A stretch of DNA of 64,000 nt from Phenylobacterium sp. LH3H17 (GCF_024298925.1 NZ_CP101283.1:2609001-2673000), one strand, 5' to 3'; shown: positions 44,360 to 53,230, counted from the first letter of the stretch. The notes: generated by a model not told the origin, from the letters alone. Translations and numbers: made by a program.

Positions 44360-46354
44360 TCAGGCGGCCAGCGGCGCGGCGACCGTCTCCTCGGGGTCGG
44401 CGGCCTCCGCCTCGCCCGGCGGATCGGTCTCCGGAACCGCCGCCAACCAGGAGAGATAGGCCGGCGCCCATCCGCGTTCGGCGGCCCGTTCGGCGACGAA
44501 GCCCACCAGCTCCTCCTTCTTCAGGCTGCGCGCCCGATCATCCTCGGCCTCCATGGCCTCGAGCATGGCCATGAGCTGGGCCTTGGAATGGGCGCGCAGG
44601 AACACCTCGTCCGGCGTCCAGTGCAGGGTCACATCGGCCCCGCACAGGGCCGCGAGCTCCGCCGCCTCGGCCCGCGCGCTCCGGCGCACCGCGCTCGTCC
44701 GCTCTTCCCGAAGGTCGAGGCTCAGCGCCGTGAGCTCGGCCAGCAAGGCCATCTTGTCGCCATGGGCCAGCTCGGCGATCCAGCCGACGGGGCTGCGTCC
44801 CGAGACCTGCCAGGCGCTCCGCCGATCGGCCAGGCGCGCGCGCACCTCCCCGTCCAGCGCCTCGATCACCCGCGTGCGGGGCCGGCCATAGGCCTCGGCC
44901 GTGAGCGTGGAGGCGCCGTCCCCGCGACCGCGCCCGGCCCGCAGCACCAGGACGTCGAACAACCGGGCGATCAGGGCGACCAGGGCCGTCCCCGGATCGT
45001 CGGCCAGGGCGCGGATCAGGGCCCGGGTGGCGGCGTCGGTGCGCACCTCATGCAGGGCGTGGTTGACCCCCTCGATCTCCGGAACGGCGGCCACGGCGAC
45101 AGGCACGGCGGCCACGTCGGCTTCGCGCGACGCCGCGGCCACCGGCTCGGCGCCGTCCTCGTCCGACCCGCCGTCGACCTCCGCCTCCGGTTCGGGCGCG
45201 GCCGGACCGAAACAGTGCACCTCGAGCCCGGCGCCGAATCCAGGAGTCAGGACGACGGTGGTGACCGGACGATCCGGCTCGGCGGCCTGGTCCGAGGCGA
45301 TGCACGCGGCGATATAGGACCGGAGGGCGTCGTCGGCGGCGGGATCGGCCACGTCGCCCGCCGCCAGCTCCGCGCCGGCGGCCTGGGCCGCCTGCCGGGC
45401 GGCGCGCCAGGCCTCCAGCTGCAGGGGATCGAGGCCCACGCCATGGGCATAGCCGAAGCCGTCCAGGTCTTCAGGCCCGTCCGGGGTGAGGCTGGAGGTC
45501 ACATGCACGGCCAGGCCCCGCGCCTGCGTCGGCGCGGCGAGCGCGGCGGCGCGCGCCATCCAGAGGCTCTCCAGGACATCGGCGTCCAGCAGGACGTCCG
45601 GCCGCTCCCCGAACAGGTCGGTCTCGATCCGGCCGCCGCCAGCGAGATATCGCGCCGCCCCCACGAGCCCGAACCGGCGATCGCGGACCGTCAGGCGGCC
45701 CCGGTCGAGGGCCTCGCCGATGCGATGCTCCGGAAAGCCGTAGCCCTGGATCGCGGCCTCGGAGACCTGCGCCTGCTCCTTGCGGTCCGGCAGCCGGGCG
45801 AGCAGCCGCGCCTGGCGGAGCGTCAGCCGGCCGAGCCTGAGCGCCTCGAGCGCCTTGGGATGCAGGCCCGACAGCGCCGCGAGCCGGCGCACCTCGATCT
45901 CGCCATAGCCCAGGGCCGCGGCGATCACATCGGGCGTCAGCCGCGCCTTCAGCATCTTGCCGATGGAGGCGATGACGTCGGCGACGTGCACGGGAACCGC
46001 GGTATTGGTCAGCAGCACCGCCGCGGCCTGGCGGCCGGGATCGGTCTCCTCGAAGACCTCCACGAGATAGTCCTCGCCCACCGCGCCCTGGGCCAGCAGC
46101 AGGCCCAGCGCCAGCAGCCGCCGGCGGCCGTCCAGGGCCATGGCCGCCTTCTCCTTGCGACGGCCGGGGCGCACGGTCAGGGGCTGCAGCAGGCCGGCCG
46201 CCTTGATGGTGGCCGCCAGCTGGGCGATCTCCTCGTCCGGCGGCGCCCCGAACCGCATGTTCTCCGGGGCGACGTCGAGGTCGCGGAGGGCGTAGGTCTT
46301 GCGCACCCGCAGGGGCGCGGCCGCCGGGGTCGGGGTCTCTTGAACGTCGGTCAT
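44360..46354 (-). CDS. ParB/RepB/Spo0J-like partition domain protein
   Basis: A 664-residue protein with an N-terminal ParB-like nuclease/partition domain (PENMRFGAPPDEEIAQLAATI shortened to its ends, LLQPLTVRP, MALDGRRRLLALGLL) and a helix-turn-helix region (VIAAALGYGEIEVRRLAALS). The long C-terminal part is acidic and Ala-rich and typical of the large ParB-like proteins beside strawberry-notch genes on plasmids. No ParA partner is present in the window. It likely served element maintenance or gene control. Confidence 0.87.
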   Translation of the reverse strand: MTDVQETPTPAAAPLRVRKTYALRDLDVAPENMRFGAPPDEEIAQLAATIKAAGLLQPLTVRPGRRKEKAAMALDGRRRLLALGLLLAQGAVGEDYLVEVFEETDPGRQAAAVLLTNTAVPVHVADVIASIGKMLKARLTPDVIAAALGYGEIEVRRLAALSGLHPKALEALRLGRLTLRQARLLARLPDRKEQAQVSEAAIQGYGFPEHRIGEALDRGRLTVRDRRFGLVGAARYLAGGGRIETDLFGERPDVLLDADVLESLWMARAAALAAPTQARGLAVHVTSSLTPDGPEDLDGFGYAHGVGLDPLQLEAWRAARQAAQAAGAELAAGDVADPAADDALRSYIAACIASDQAAEPDRPVTTVVLTPGFGAGLEVHCFGPAAPEPEAEVDGGSDEDGAEPVAAASREADVAAVPVAVAAVPEIEGVNHALHEVRTDAATRALIRALADDPGTALVALIARLFDVLVLRAGRGRGDGASTLTAEAYGRPRTRVIEALDGEVRARLADRRSAWQVSGRSPVGWIAELAHGDKMALLAELTALSLDLREERTSAVRRSARAEAAELAALCGADVTLHWTPDEVFLRAHSKAQLMAMLEAMEAEDDRARSLKKEELVGFVAERAAERGWAPAYLSWLAAVPETDPPGEAEAADPEETVAAPLAA

Positions 46355-46409
46355 CGGGCGATGTCCCGCACCGGCCGGCGGGGACGCTTCCCCCCCGGTC
46401 CGGACGCCC

Positions 46410-47342
46410 TCACCCGCCCTTCCTTCCCCCTCCCGCCGTCGCCATCTCGTTCCAGTCGCCGAAGGGCTCCGGCGGCGTCGCCACCTCCACCGCGACCCCG
46501 GCGCGCCGCAGAGCGCCCGCCAGCCGCGCGGCCGACGCCTCGCCGTCGCGCCCGCGGTCGGCGGCGACCAGCACCCGGCGGACGCCGGCGGGCGCGATCC
46601 AGCGCCGTAGATTGCTGGTCGACAGCAGGGCCCAGGCCGGCAGCCCGAACCGCGCCCCGGCCGAGAGCGCCGAGAACACGCCCTCGGCCACCAGCAGATG
46701 GTCGCCGGCGGGATCGAGCCGGACCGCGGACCCGGGCGGGATCCGCCCCACCGTCTTGCGCGACAGGGCGAGGTCCGCGGCCCGGCGGCCCTGGGCGTCC
46801 AGATAGGTGATCTCGAGCGCCGTCAGGCTGTCGTCGGGCGCCCGCACCGCCGCCAGCAGGGCCGGCCGAACGGCCGGGCCCGGGTCATAGACCCTCACCG
46901 GCGCCGCGGGATGGACGCGCAGGGCCGCGATCGGCGCGAGCGGCCGCGCCACACCCCGCCGCCGCGCATGACGGGCGGCCACCGATCCGGGTCCGATGGT
47001 CACCGCCCCATCCCAGAGTCGTCGGACCGCTTCCCGGCGGTCGACGCAACCGCGCGCCGAAGCCGCGTCCCGGCCCGGCGCCGGTCCACCGCCCAGCCCG
47101 CCACAATCATCGATCAGGCCCCGCCCCCGCAGGTCGTCGAGAACCTCGCGCCAGGTCGCGGCCCCGAAGCTGTGGACCACCACCCGCCCCCCATCCAGGA
47201 GCAGCGACACCGAGCGGTCATGGGCGCTGTGGCCGGGGGCGGGAATATTGGCCCGCCGCCCCCCGTCATAGAGGTCGCCCCCCAGGGCGGCGACGATGGC
47301 GCGCAGGCCGGCGGACCGGAAAGGCAGGCTGGGTCGGGACAT
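46410..47342 (-). CDS. Toprim-domain primase-like protein
   Basis: A 310-residue protein with a zinc-less CHC2/DUF7146-type N-terminus (LGGDLYDGGRRANIPAPGHS, then VHSFGAATWREVLDDL) and a C-terminal Toprim domain: LLVAEGVFSALSAG carries the catalytic Glu and VLVAADRGRDGEASA the acidic pair. The last residues, PPEPFGDWNEM, are the usual end of plasmid Toprim proteins. It stands beside the ParB-like gene, as on many alphaproteobacterial plasmids, and probably primes replication of the element. Confidence 0.88.
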   Translation of the reverse strand: MSRPSLPFRSAGLRAIVAALGGDLYDGGRRANIPAPGHSAHDRSVSLLLDGGRVVVHSFGAATWREVLDDLRGRGLIDDCGGLGGGPAPGRDAASARGCVDRREAVRRLWDGAVTIGPGSVAARHARRRGVARPLAPIAALRVHPAAPVRVYDPGPAVRPALLAAVRAPDDSLTALEITYLDAQGRRAADLALSRKTVGRIPPGSAVRLDPAGDHLLVAEGVFSALSAGARFGLPAWALLSTSNLRRWIAPAGVRRVLVAADRGRDGEASAARLAGALRRAGVAVEVATPPEPFGDWNEMATAGGGRKGG

Positions 47343-47567
47343 CGGAAGGCTCCGGGCTCTGGACCGCCCACGCGGTCCCCGCCCGCCCCCGCCCTGGCTC
47401 CCGCTCCCGGCCGCGGCCCCGCCCCAGCCCTAACCCCCAGGCGCTCAGGCCGCCGACGCCTCTCCCTCGGCGACGGGGCGAGCGGCCATTCGAACCGTGA
47501 GCGCCCTCCCCATCCCCGCCACGGCCCAGGTCTTGTCAGCGGCCCCGACGCGGGCGACACAAAGACC

Positions 47568-48479
47568 ATGCGGACCGATCTCGATCACCTGCCCGACGCC
47601 AAGCGCCGCGAGCTCGTGCGCGTGGTGCAGATCCTGTTCGAGGAATTCGAGGCGGCCACCGAGACCAAGAGCCACGCCCACCGGCGCAACGGCCAGATCC
47701 TCAAGATCATCCTCTACGGCTCGCACGCCCGCGGCGACTGGGTGGCCGATCCGGTGGGCGGCTACTTCTCCGACTACGACCTGCTGGTGGTGGTCGACCA
47801 CGAGGACCTCACCGACGTCCAGGACTACTGGGCCAAGGCCGACGAGCGCCTCACCCGCGAGGTCACCATCGCCAGGCGCCTCTCCGCGCCGGTCAACTTC
47901 ATCGTCCACAGCCTGGCCGACGTGAACAAGAAGCTCCGCCTCGGCCGCTACTTCTTCATCGACATCCTGCGCGACGGCATCGCCCTCTATGAGGCCCAGG
48001 GCCACCCCTTCGACACGCCCGAGAAACTCTCACCCGAAGCCGCCCTGGCTGAAGCTCAGGGATATTTCGATGAGTGGTCGCAGACCGCCGCCCAATTCGT
48101 GCGTCAAGCGCAGCACGCGGTTGAGGACGGAGCACCGAAGATAGCGGCATTCGATCTCCATCAGGCAACCGAGAGGTTCTATGCATGCGCACTGCTGGTG
48201 CTCACGCTCTACAGTCCAAAGTCACACAAACTGAATTTTCTTCGATCTCAGGCCGAACAGTTGGTGCCTGAGCTCTCGGAGGCTTGGCCGCGGGATAATA
48301 AATTCGGCCAACGTTGTTTCGAGCTTCTGCGGCGCGCCTATGTCGATGCCCGCTACTCGCCGCACTACAAAATCAGCGCAGAGGAGCTTGGGTGGTTAAG
48401 CGAGCGAGTCGCCATCCTTCAGGGGTTGGTGCTTTCGACTTCAGAAGAACGGTTGGCTGCTCTGCGCGCTGCAGCGTGA
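47568..48479 (+). CDS. Nucleotidyltransferase-HEPN fusion protein (MNT-HEPN)
   Basis: A 303-residue fusion. The N-terminal minimal nucleotidyltransferase has GSHARGD at 51-57 and the acidic pair SDYD (Asp69, Asp71). The C-terminal HEPN domain has FDLHQATERFYACALL and RAYVDARYSPHYKI, where Arg262 and His266 are spaced closer than the common RNase motif Rx4-6H. In two-gene form such pairs act as toxin-antitoxin systems with the transferase silencing the RNase by adding nucleotides. Base composition drops sharply at about codon 155, right at the domain boundary. Confidence 0.85.
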   Translation: MRTDLDHLPDAKRRELVRVVQILFEEFEAATETKSHAHRRNGQILKIILYGSHARGDWVADPVGGYFSDYDLLVVVDHEDLTDVQDYWAKADERLTREVTIARRLSAPVNFIVHSLADVNKKLRLGRYFFIDILRDGIALYEAQGHPFDTPEKLSPEAALAEAQGYFDEWSQTAAQFVRQAQHAVEDGAPKIAAFDLHQATERFYACALLVLTLYSPKSHKLNFLRSQAEQLVPELSEAWPRDNKFGQRCFELLRRAYVDARYSPHYKISAEELGWLSERVAILQGLVLSTSEERLAALRAAA

Positions 48480-48496
48480 TGTCCGCATTGGGCTGA

Positions 48497-49205
48497 GGCT
48501 GTGTAAAAACGCGAAGCACCGTAGACTCCTGATGTTGTCGCGCAGGGGGTTCGGATGTCCCGCTTCGTTGAAGGTGAAGACCGCCGCCAAGCGGCCCTGC
48601 TTCCCAGTTGCCTTGATGACTATGTGTCCGACGACAACCCCGCGAGGGTGGTCGATGTCTTCGTCGACGAGCTGGATCTGCTGGCTCTTGGCTTCGATGG
48701 CATGGCGCCGGCCTCGACGGGCCGCCCGGCCTATCATCCCCGCACGCTGCTGAAGCTCTACATCTACGGCTACCTGAACCGCGTGCAGTCGAGCCGCCGG
48801 CTGGAACGCGAGGCGCAGCGCAATGTCGAGCTGATGTGGCTTACGGGGAAGCTGGCGCCCGACCACAAGACCATCGCCAACTTCCGGAAGGACAACGGCC
48901 CGGCGATCCAGGCGTCATGCAGCCGGTTCGTGATGCTGTGTCGGGAGCTGGGCCTCTTCACCCAGGCGGTCGCCGCGGTGGACGGCAGCCGCTTCAAGGC
49001 GGTGAACAACAGCGACCGGAACTTCACGCCGACCAAGCTGAAGCGTCGGATCGAACAGGTCGAGGCCAGCATCGCCGGCTACCTGCGTGACCTGGACATC
49101 GCCGACATGCAGGATGCTGACCCGGCGGGCGAGCGGGTCACGCGCCTCAAGGACAAGATCGAGCACCTGAAGACGCGCATGCGCGCGCTGAAGGCCATGC
49201 CCCGA
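48497..49205 (+). mobile_element. Truncated IS1182-like insertion sequence
   Basis: The left end GGCTGTGTAAAAACG at 48497-48511 matches the usual terminus of IS1182-family elements. The transposase gene inside ends early and no matching right terminus is visible, so the right half is lost. It lies 18 bases after the MNT-HEPN stop codon. Confidence 0.75.
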
Positions 49206-49208
49206 TGA
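48555..49208 (+). pseudogene. IS1182-family transposase, N-terminal fragment
   Basis: The first 217 residues of an IS1182-type DDE transposase; complete proteins are about 450-480 residues. Recognisable are RPAYHPRTLLKLYIYGYLNRVQSSR (ends only considered), ELMWLTGKLAPDHKTIANFRKDN and VAAVDGSRFKAVNN with the first catalytic Asp. The reading ends at about the linker (LKTRMRALKAM), then leaves homology and stops. The remaining catalytic residues are missing, so it cannot transpose. Confidence 0.88.
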
Positions 49209-49298
49209 GGCCGGGTTTGATGGCTGCTGGCAGGCCCGTTCGGGTAGCTCCGCAAGGGCCGCGGGAGATGCTACGTGCCGCTCCTACTTGGAGGTCGC

Positions 49299-50497
49299 AT
49301 GATCCGAACTGTCTTCGACAAACGCGTTAATGATTTTTGTCAGGATTACCTGATCGAAGGTCGCCAGCAGTCGCCCGCAACCCTCCGCGCTTTCGAAACG
49401 CGGCACGCTGAGATGCTCAACGCACTCTTCGAGCAATTGATGTTGTTCGATAGGGTCGCCCTAAAAGTGCACGGCGAGAACGTGCCGCTCGCGGTGCTAT
49501 TTAACCAGCTCGGATCTAAAGGGCTTGAAGCTCTCCTAGAGGAGGGCGCCATTCGATTTGACTTATGGACAGTAATGGTTGCGTCGATGAACGACGCGAT
49601 ACCCGGCGTGCACCCGCTGGCGGCCGGAGAATTTAGCTCTGAGCCGCACACAGATCCGGAGGTTTCGGCGAACCTAGGCCTTAACTGGTGCGCTAACGCG
49701 CCCCTGGGGAGCAACGCCGAAAGCTCGTGCAGAAGTGCGCTGAACGCTACGTGTCTCCCGAAAAATCCTTGGGCAAGGCCGCCGTGGACGCAGCGCAAGC
49801 GGCCTACACTACTGGCGCTTTCTCGGTTCTCGGCCTGCCCCCGGAGGAACCGCTCGATCTGTTGCCCGGGCACAAGAGAAGGAAGCTAGCGGAGTGTGCA
49901 GAAGAGTATGTGGAATTCACATACCTCGCGCGCGGTGGGGTTATGTCGTTCGCTAGCTACCCGCTCTTCGCCCTATTTTCGGATAGTGCACAGCGCATCG
50001 AGAGAGCTGCGGGTGTTGCTGAGAGCTACGAACAGCTACGGCTGATCGAATCCGTGCCCAACTTCGCTGAGTTGCGGTTGCGGCTGCCTCTCGGCTTTCG
50101 CGACATCCCCCGGCTCCGTTCAAAGCGCCACAGCGCTGCATTCCGAGACTGGCTAGCGACCGCAACTGACGCCGCAAGTGGACTCGATGTCGTGAAGGCG
50201 TATGTGGACGCCATCGCTAATCGAAAGGGCTTCTTCGACACTGCTGCGGGGAAGGTGACTAAGACAATTGCCATGACGACAATCGGGGCCGGGGTAGGCG
50301 GTTTGCTTGGGGGGCCACTCGGCGCAGCTATGGGCGGAGTCGCAGGAAAGCTCGTCGAACCGGTTGCAGACATTGGGCTCGGGCTAGCGGATACTTTCCT
50401 TCTCGACAGTGCGAGCAAGGGGTGGTCGCCGCGGTTCTTTTTCGACGATCTGCGGAAGCTCAAGCTAAATCCCGAGGCAGCAGCGCCGCAACCATAG
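49299..50497 (+). pseudogene. Unknown accessory gene interrupted by a frameshift
   Basis: Two frames make one protein. The first starts at the ATG at 49299 with GGAGG just upstream and is good to about PEVSANLGLNWCANAPLG. The second continues as EQRRKLVQKCAERYVSPEKSLG to 50497. They join if one G is added to the GGGG run at about 49706-49710. The repaired protein would have about 400 residues, mostly helical, with a Gly-rich stretch (TIGAGVGGLLGGPLGAAMGG) near the end that could insert in a membrane. Family not recognised. It is AT-richer than the backbone. Confidence 0.65.
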
Positions 50498-50578
50498 AAA
50501 AAAATATGGTTTTTGGATTTTTGACTAGCTGAAGCTCGGGGTTCGCCCGATACCCGCACGTCGGCCCCCTCAGAAGGA

Positions 50579-50608
50579 CCCGTGGTGTTGCCGATGTCAC
50601 ACCACGGG
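50579..50608. terminator. 9-bp hairpin between convergent genes
   Basis: CCCGTGGTG and CACCACGGG pair perfectly around a 12-base loop between the frameshifted gene and the convergent hypothetical gene. It could act in either direction, but no T-run is adjacent. Confidence 0.4.
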
Positions 50609-50617
50609 CGGCGCTGC

Positions 50618-50932
50618 TCAGAGCGCCTTCAGGGCCACCTTGTCGCCCTTCGTCGTGACCATGCGCCATTGGCCCGCCGGGTAGGCCACGGCCCTCGCTT
50701 CCCACTCGGCGTCATGGTCGGATGGCCCGACGTAGATCAGCGCCGGGGCGTCTAGGTAGATGACTGCGACGCCGACCACGGGCTCGACGCTCAGCGCCGG
50801 CTCGGCCGACCACCCTGCGGCCGGGACGATGCTTGTGCGATCTTGGGTGCTCGCGCCGTGCGCGTTGGTGTCGGTGTGGCCCACGCACTTCGTGAGCGCG
50901 GCGCTGTCGATGATGCTGATGTCAGCGGTCAT
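50618..50932 (-). CDS. Hypothetical protein
   Basis: A 104-residue protein that I do not recognise, from the ATG at 50932 preceded by GGGGGA. It looks beta-rich (VVGVAVIYLDAPALIYVG, WRMVTTKGDKVALKAL), without signal peptide or membrane helix. It follows the three-gene CD-NTase operon in the same direction with an 80-base gap and may be transcribed with it, but there is no motif to support a joint function. Confidence 0.55.
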   Translation of the reverse strand: MTADISIIDSAALTKCVGHTDTNAHGASTQDRTSIVPAAGWSAEPALSVEPVVGVAVIYLDAPALIYVGPSDHDAEWEARAVAYPAGQWRMVTTKGDKVALKAL

Positions 50933-51012
50933 GCTGTCCCCCAATGAGGGGTAGAGATTCTCACGACGGCATCCGGCGGTCGGGTGGGTTTGGGGCGCGG
51001 CGCATCCGTCAC

Positions 51013-51780
51013 CTAGGCGCCGCTGGTGCCCTCGGCCTCATCCGCGAAGACCTTGGCGACGGCCGCGCCCATATAGGTCTCGAGCCACTTGCCGCCCCGC
51101 TGCATGAAGACGCGCTTCGCGTGTTGCTCCCATGGGGTCGCCGCTGGCAGGAGGGATGTGAAGTTGACCGCTGCGGCTAGGCCGTGTTGCGCCATGTCGC
51201 CGAGCAAGGCCCGAAGGAAGCGTTCTTCGTAGAAGGGGCCGGTCTCCGAGAGATCGTTCTTCGGCATCGTCAGTAGGAAGCCATCGGGGCTCGGATGGCT
51301 CGCCATGGTGGAAAGCATCTGATAGGCGGCGCGCCGCTTCTCGCCCTCATGGCTGTAGCGCTCGTTGAGCCGCTTCCGTACCTCACCCGGCCTGAACTCC
51401 TTCTCGCGCTTCGCCTTCGGCATCGTGGCCCATCGCATCACCTTCTCGGCGTCTCCCGAGAAGTCGTCGAAGAGGAATTGCAGCTCGACCACGTCGCGCA
51501 CCGCATCCCACGCCTGCTGATAGTAGCCGGCGAAGCCTTGGCTCAGCCCGGAGGCGAGACCGTTGAAGAGCCGGATGCCCAGCCGCTTCACGATTAGCTC
51601 ATGCTCCCCGCGCTCCGGCCGGTCCCTGACATGATCCATGATGGCGGACATGGCGGCTTCCACCGCGTCGAGGTGGTCGCTCATCATCTTGTCGCCCGAG
51701 ATCGCGGCGAGCGAGGCCGAACGAAGCTCGGCCTCCCGGCGCCCGAGGCTGATGATGTTCTCCGGGATTATGAGCGTCAC
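51013..51780 (-). CDS. Unknown third gene of the CD-NTase operon, helical
   Basis: A 255-residue soluble, mostly helical protein. Its ATG overlaps the stop of the nucleotidyltransferase gene (ATGA), so the two are translated together. The segments GFAGYYQQAWDAVRDVVELQFLFDDF, considered by its ends, and GEVRKRLNERYSHEGEKRRAAYQ recall HEPN-like or DUF5677-type helical bundles, but this is weak. No clear catalytic motif is visible. Candidate roles are an effector, a regulator of the cyclase, or a phage sensor. Confidence 0.7.
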   Translation of the reverse strand: MTLIIPENIISLGRREAELRSASLAAISGDKMMSDHLDAVEAAMSAIMDHVRDRPERGEHELIVKRLGIRLFNGLASGLSQGFAGYYQQAWDAVRDVVELQFLFDDFSGDAEKVMRWATMPKAKREKEFRPGEVRKRLNERYSHEGEKRRAAYQMLSTMASHPSPDGFLLTMPKNDLSETGPFYEERFLRALLGDMAQHGLAAAVNFTSLLPAATPWEQHAKRVFMQRGGKWLETYMGAAVAKVFADEAEGTSGA

Positions 51781-52547
51781 TCTAGGATGAGCTTCTTGAC
51801 CTCGCTCTCGGCGGAGTAAGGCATCGCGTCCTTCTCGAACTGCCGGACGTTGGCGACAATCTCCTTCGCCCGCTTGATCTTATCGTTGCGCCACTGCGCC
51901 GCCATGTTAGCGACCATGTTGTCGAAGACGCGGAAAAGGTACTGCGTCTGATTGGTGTCGGCCGCGTAGTAAAGGCCGACGATCCACTTCTCTAGAAGGT
52001 ATGAGTTATATACGACGCCCGCGTTGGCGTTCCAGAACTTCACGAGTCGGATCGTTGGCTTGATCTTATAAAGCTCGGTTTTGTTCTTTTCGGTGAGCGT
52101 GTTGTTGAAATCGTTTGGGTCGGACTGCATCCAACCACCCGAGCCATCTGGAATTTGGTAGCCGCTTAGCCAGTGCTTCAATGCCGGCACCAGCTCGAAC
52201 CGAATGTGATTGAGCTCAAGAACGATGGTGGGTGATGACTGATAGATTTCGGACGAAGCGTAGTATTTGTTGACGAACGTCTTCAGCCTATCAAGGTAGG
52301 TCTGCGGCTGATACCCGCTTTCTGAGAACACTACCATGTAATCGATGTCCGAGTTCGCGTCCATCTTGCGGGGAAGGATCGTCCCCCGCGTCGAGGAGCC
52401 GAATTGGAAGTGATCCGACAGCCCCGAGCCGAAGTGCGCGTTGAGGCGCGATTTAAGGGTCGAGATTGAGGTGCTGATCGACGAGTTTTCTGTGCTCGAC
52501 AGCACCGCCTCACTTGCCCGCTTTTCGAGATAGCTAAGAACGGACAT
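51777..52547 (-). CDS. CD-NTase/SMODS-like nucleotidyltransferase
   Basis: A 256-residue DNA polymerase beta-like nucleotidyltransferase. FGSSTRG at 49-55 is the helix N motif, SDID at 66-69 supplies two metal-binding acids (Asp67, Asp69), and FELVPA places Glu118 at the third acidic position. The layout, with a C-terminal helical domain (KPTIRLVKFWNAN), fits CD-NTases that make cyclic oligonucleotide signals in CBASS. GGAGG precedes the ATG at 52547, which lies inside the end of the SLATT gene (14-base overlap). AT-richer than the backbone. The product is unknown. Confidence 0.78.
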   Translation of the reverse strand: MSVLSYLEKRASEAVLSSTENSSISTSISTLKSRLNAHFGSGLSDHFQFGSSTRGTILPRKMDANSDIDYMVVFSESGYQPQTYLDRLKTFVNKYYASSEIYQSSPTIVLELNHIRFELVPALKHWLSGYQIPDGSGGWMQSDPNDFNNTLTEKNKTELYKIKPTIRLVKFWNANAGVVYNSYLLEKWIVGLYYAADTNQTQYLFRVFDNMVANMAAQWRNDKIKRAKEIVANVRQFEKDAMPYSAESEVKKLILE

Positions 52548-53061
52548 GCGGCCCTCCACCGTCGACCTCATGCAAGGCTTCGCCTTGCTCGATGCCCTTA
52601 CGCGCCTTTTCGAAATCGCCTCGCGAGAACTGGTAGGCCCCCTGATTCAGCTCGTTGCGGCGCTTGCTGAAGCCGTCCATCTGCTCGAGCGCCGCCTGCG
52701 TGTCGCACGCCATGGACATGCCGATCTCCCGAAAGACCCGAGAGTCGTTTCGCAGAGTGAGGTACTGATCGCCCGAGGTCTTGTGCGCGGCTGAACGATC
52801 CGATGGCTTGAGGAAGGTGCTTAGCGCCGTCAGCACCGCCACCGTGCTCGCCATGGCGCCGGCGAGATCGGGCAGGTCTTTGAAAAACGCCGTACCGGCC
52901 GCAGCGCTCAGCACCACCGCCGGCACGCCAAGCCAGTAATGATAGTGGGACCACCGCCGACTAGCGTTGAAGTGCGCCTTGCTCGAGAAGATGCAGTCTT
53001 CCTCGAGCCGCTTCAGCTCCTTGCGGATCGCATCAAGAGGGTCGGTCGGTGGTTCGCTCAC
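52534..53061 (-). CDS. SLATT-domain two-helix membrane protein
   Basis: A 175-residue protein from a GTG start at 53061 with GGAG nine bases upstream. After a charged helix (AIRKELKRLEEDC) come two membrane helices (about 43-60 and 64-84) and the conserved SLATT stretch TALSTFLKPSDRSAAHKTSG followed by DQYLTLRNDSR. SLATT proteins are predicted membrane effectors that pair with CD-NTases; opening a pore when the signal is made would kill or arrest the infected cell. It overlaps the nucleotidyltransferase gene. Confidence 0.78.
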   Translation of the reverse strand: MSEPPTDPLDAIRKELKRLEEDCIFSSKAHFNASRRWSHYHYWLGVPAVVLSAAAGTAFFKDLPDLAGAMASTVAVLTALSTFLKPSDRSAAHKTSGDQYLTLRNDSRVFREIGMSMACDTQAALEQMDGFSKRRNELNQGAYQFSRGDFEKARKGIEQGEALHEVDGGGPHVRS

Positions 53062-53153
53062 GTCCAGACTCCGGGAATCGTCTGGGTTGAATTGTAAGCG
53101 ATTCGCACGCTCGCCGAGTCGTGGCCGCCGAAGGCCGCACACCGCACATCACC

Positions 53154-53230
53154 GCACACTGTGCGCACATGTGCGACGCCCGCCTTCCCGCACGAACCGC
53201 ACGCACTGCACACCACCCTAAGGGGTGTGC
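53154..53230. promoter_or_regulatory. Cluster of GCACA palindromes upstream of the CD-NTase operon
   Basis: GCACACTGTGC (53154-53164), GCACATGTGC (53165-53174) and GCACACCACCC-TAA-GGGGTGTGC (53208-53230) are dyads of one theme, with further GCACA units between 53137 and 53207. They lie between the SLATT gene and the divergent small membrane protein gene and may bind a regulator. Confidence 0.45.

Noticed and set aside
39361..44574. A 1,737-codon open frame on the plus strand opposite the strawberry-notch gene
   Set aside because: Its translation is Arg/Gly/Pro/Gln-rich low-complexity without domains and mirrors GC-rich codons of the minus-strand genes. The minus strand has clear methyltransferase and helicase motifs, so this is a composition artefact.
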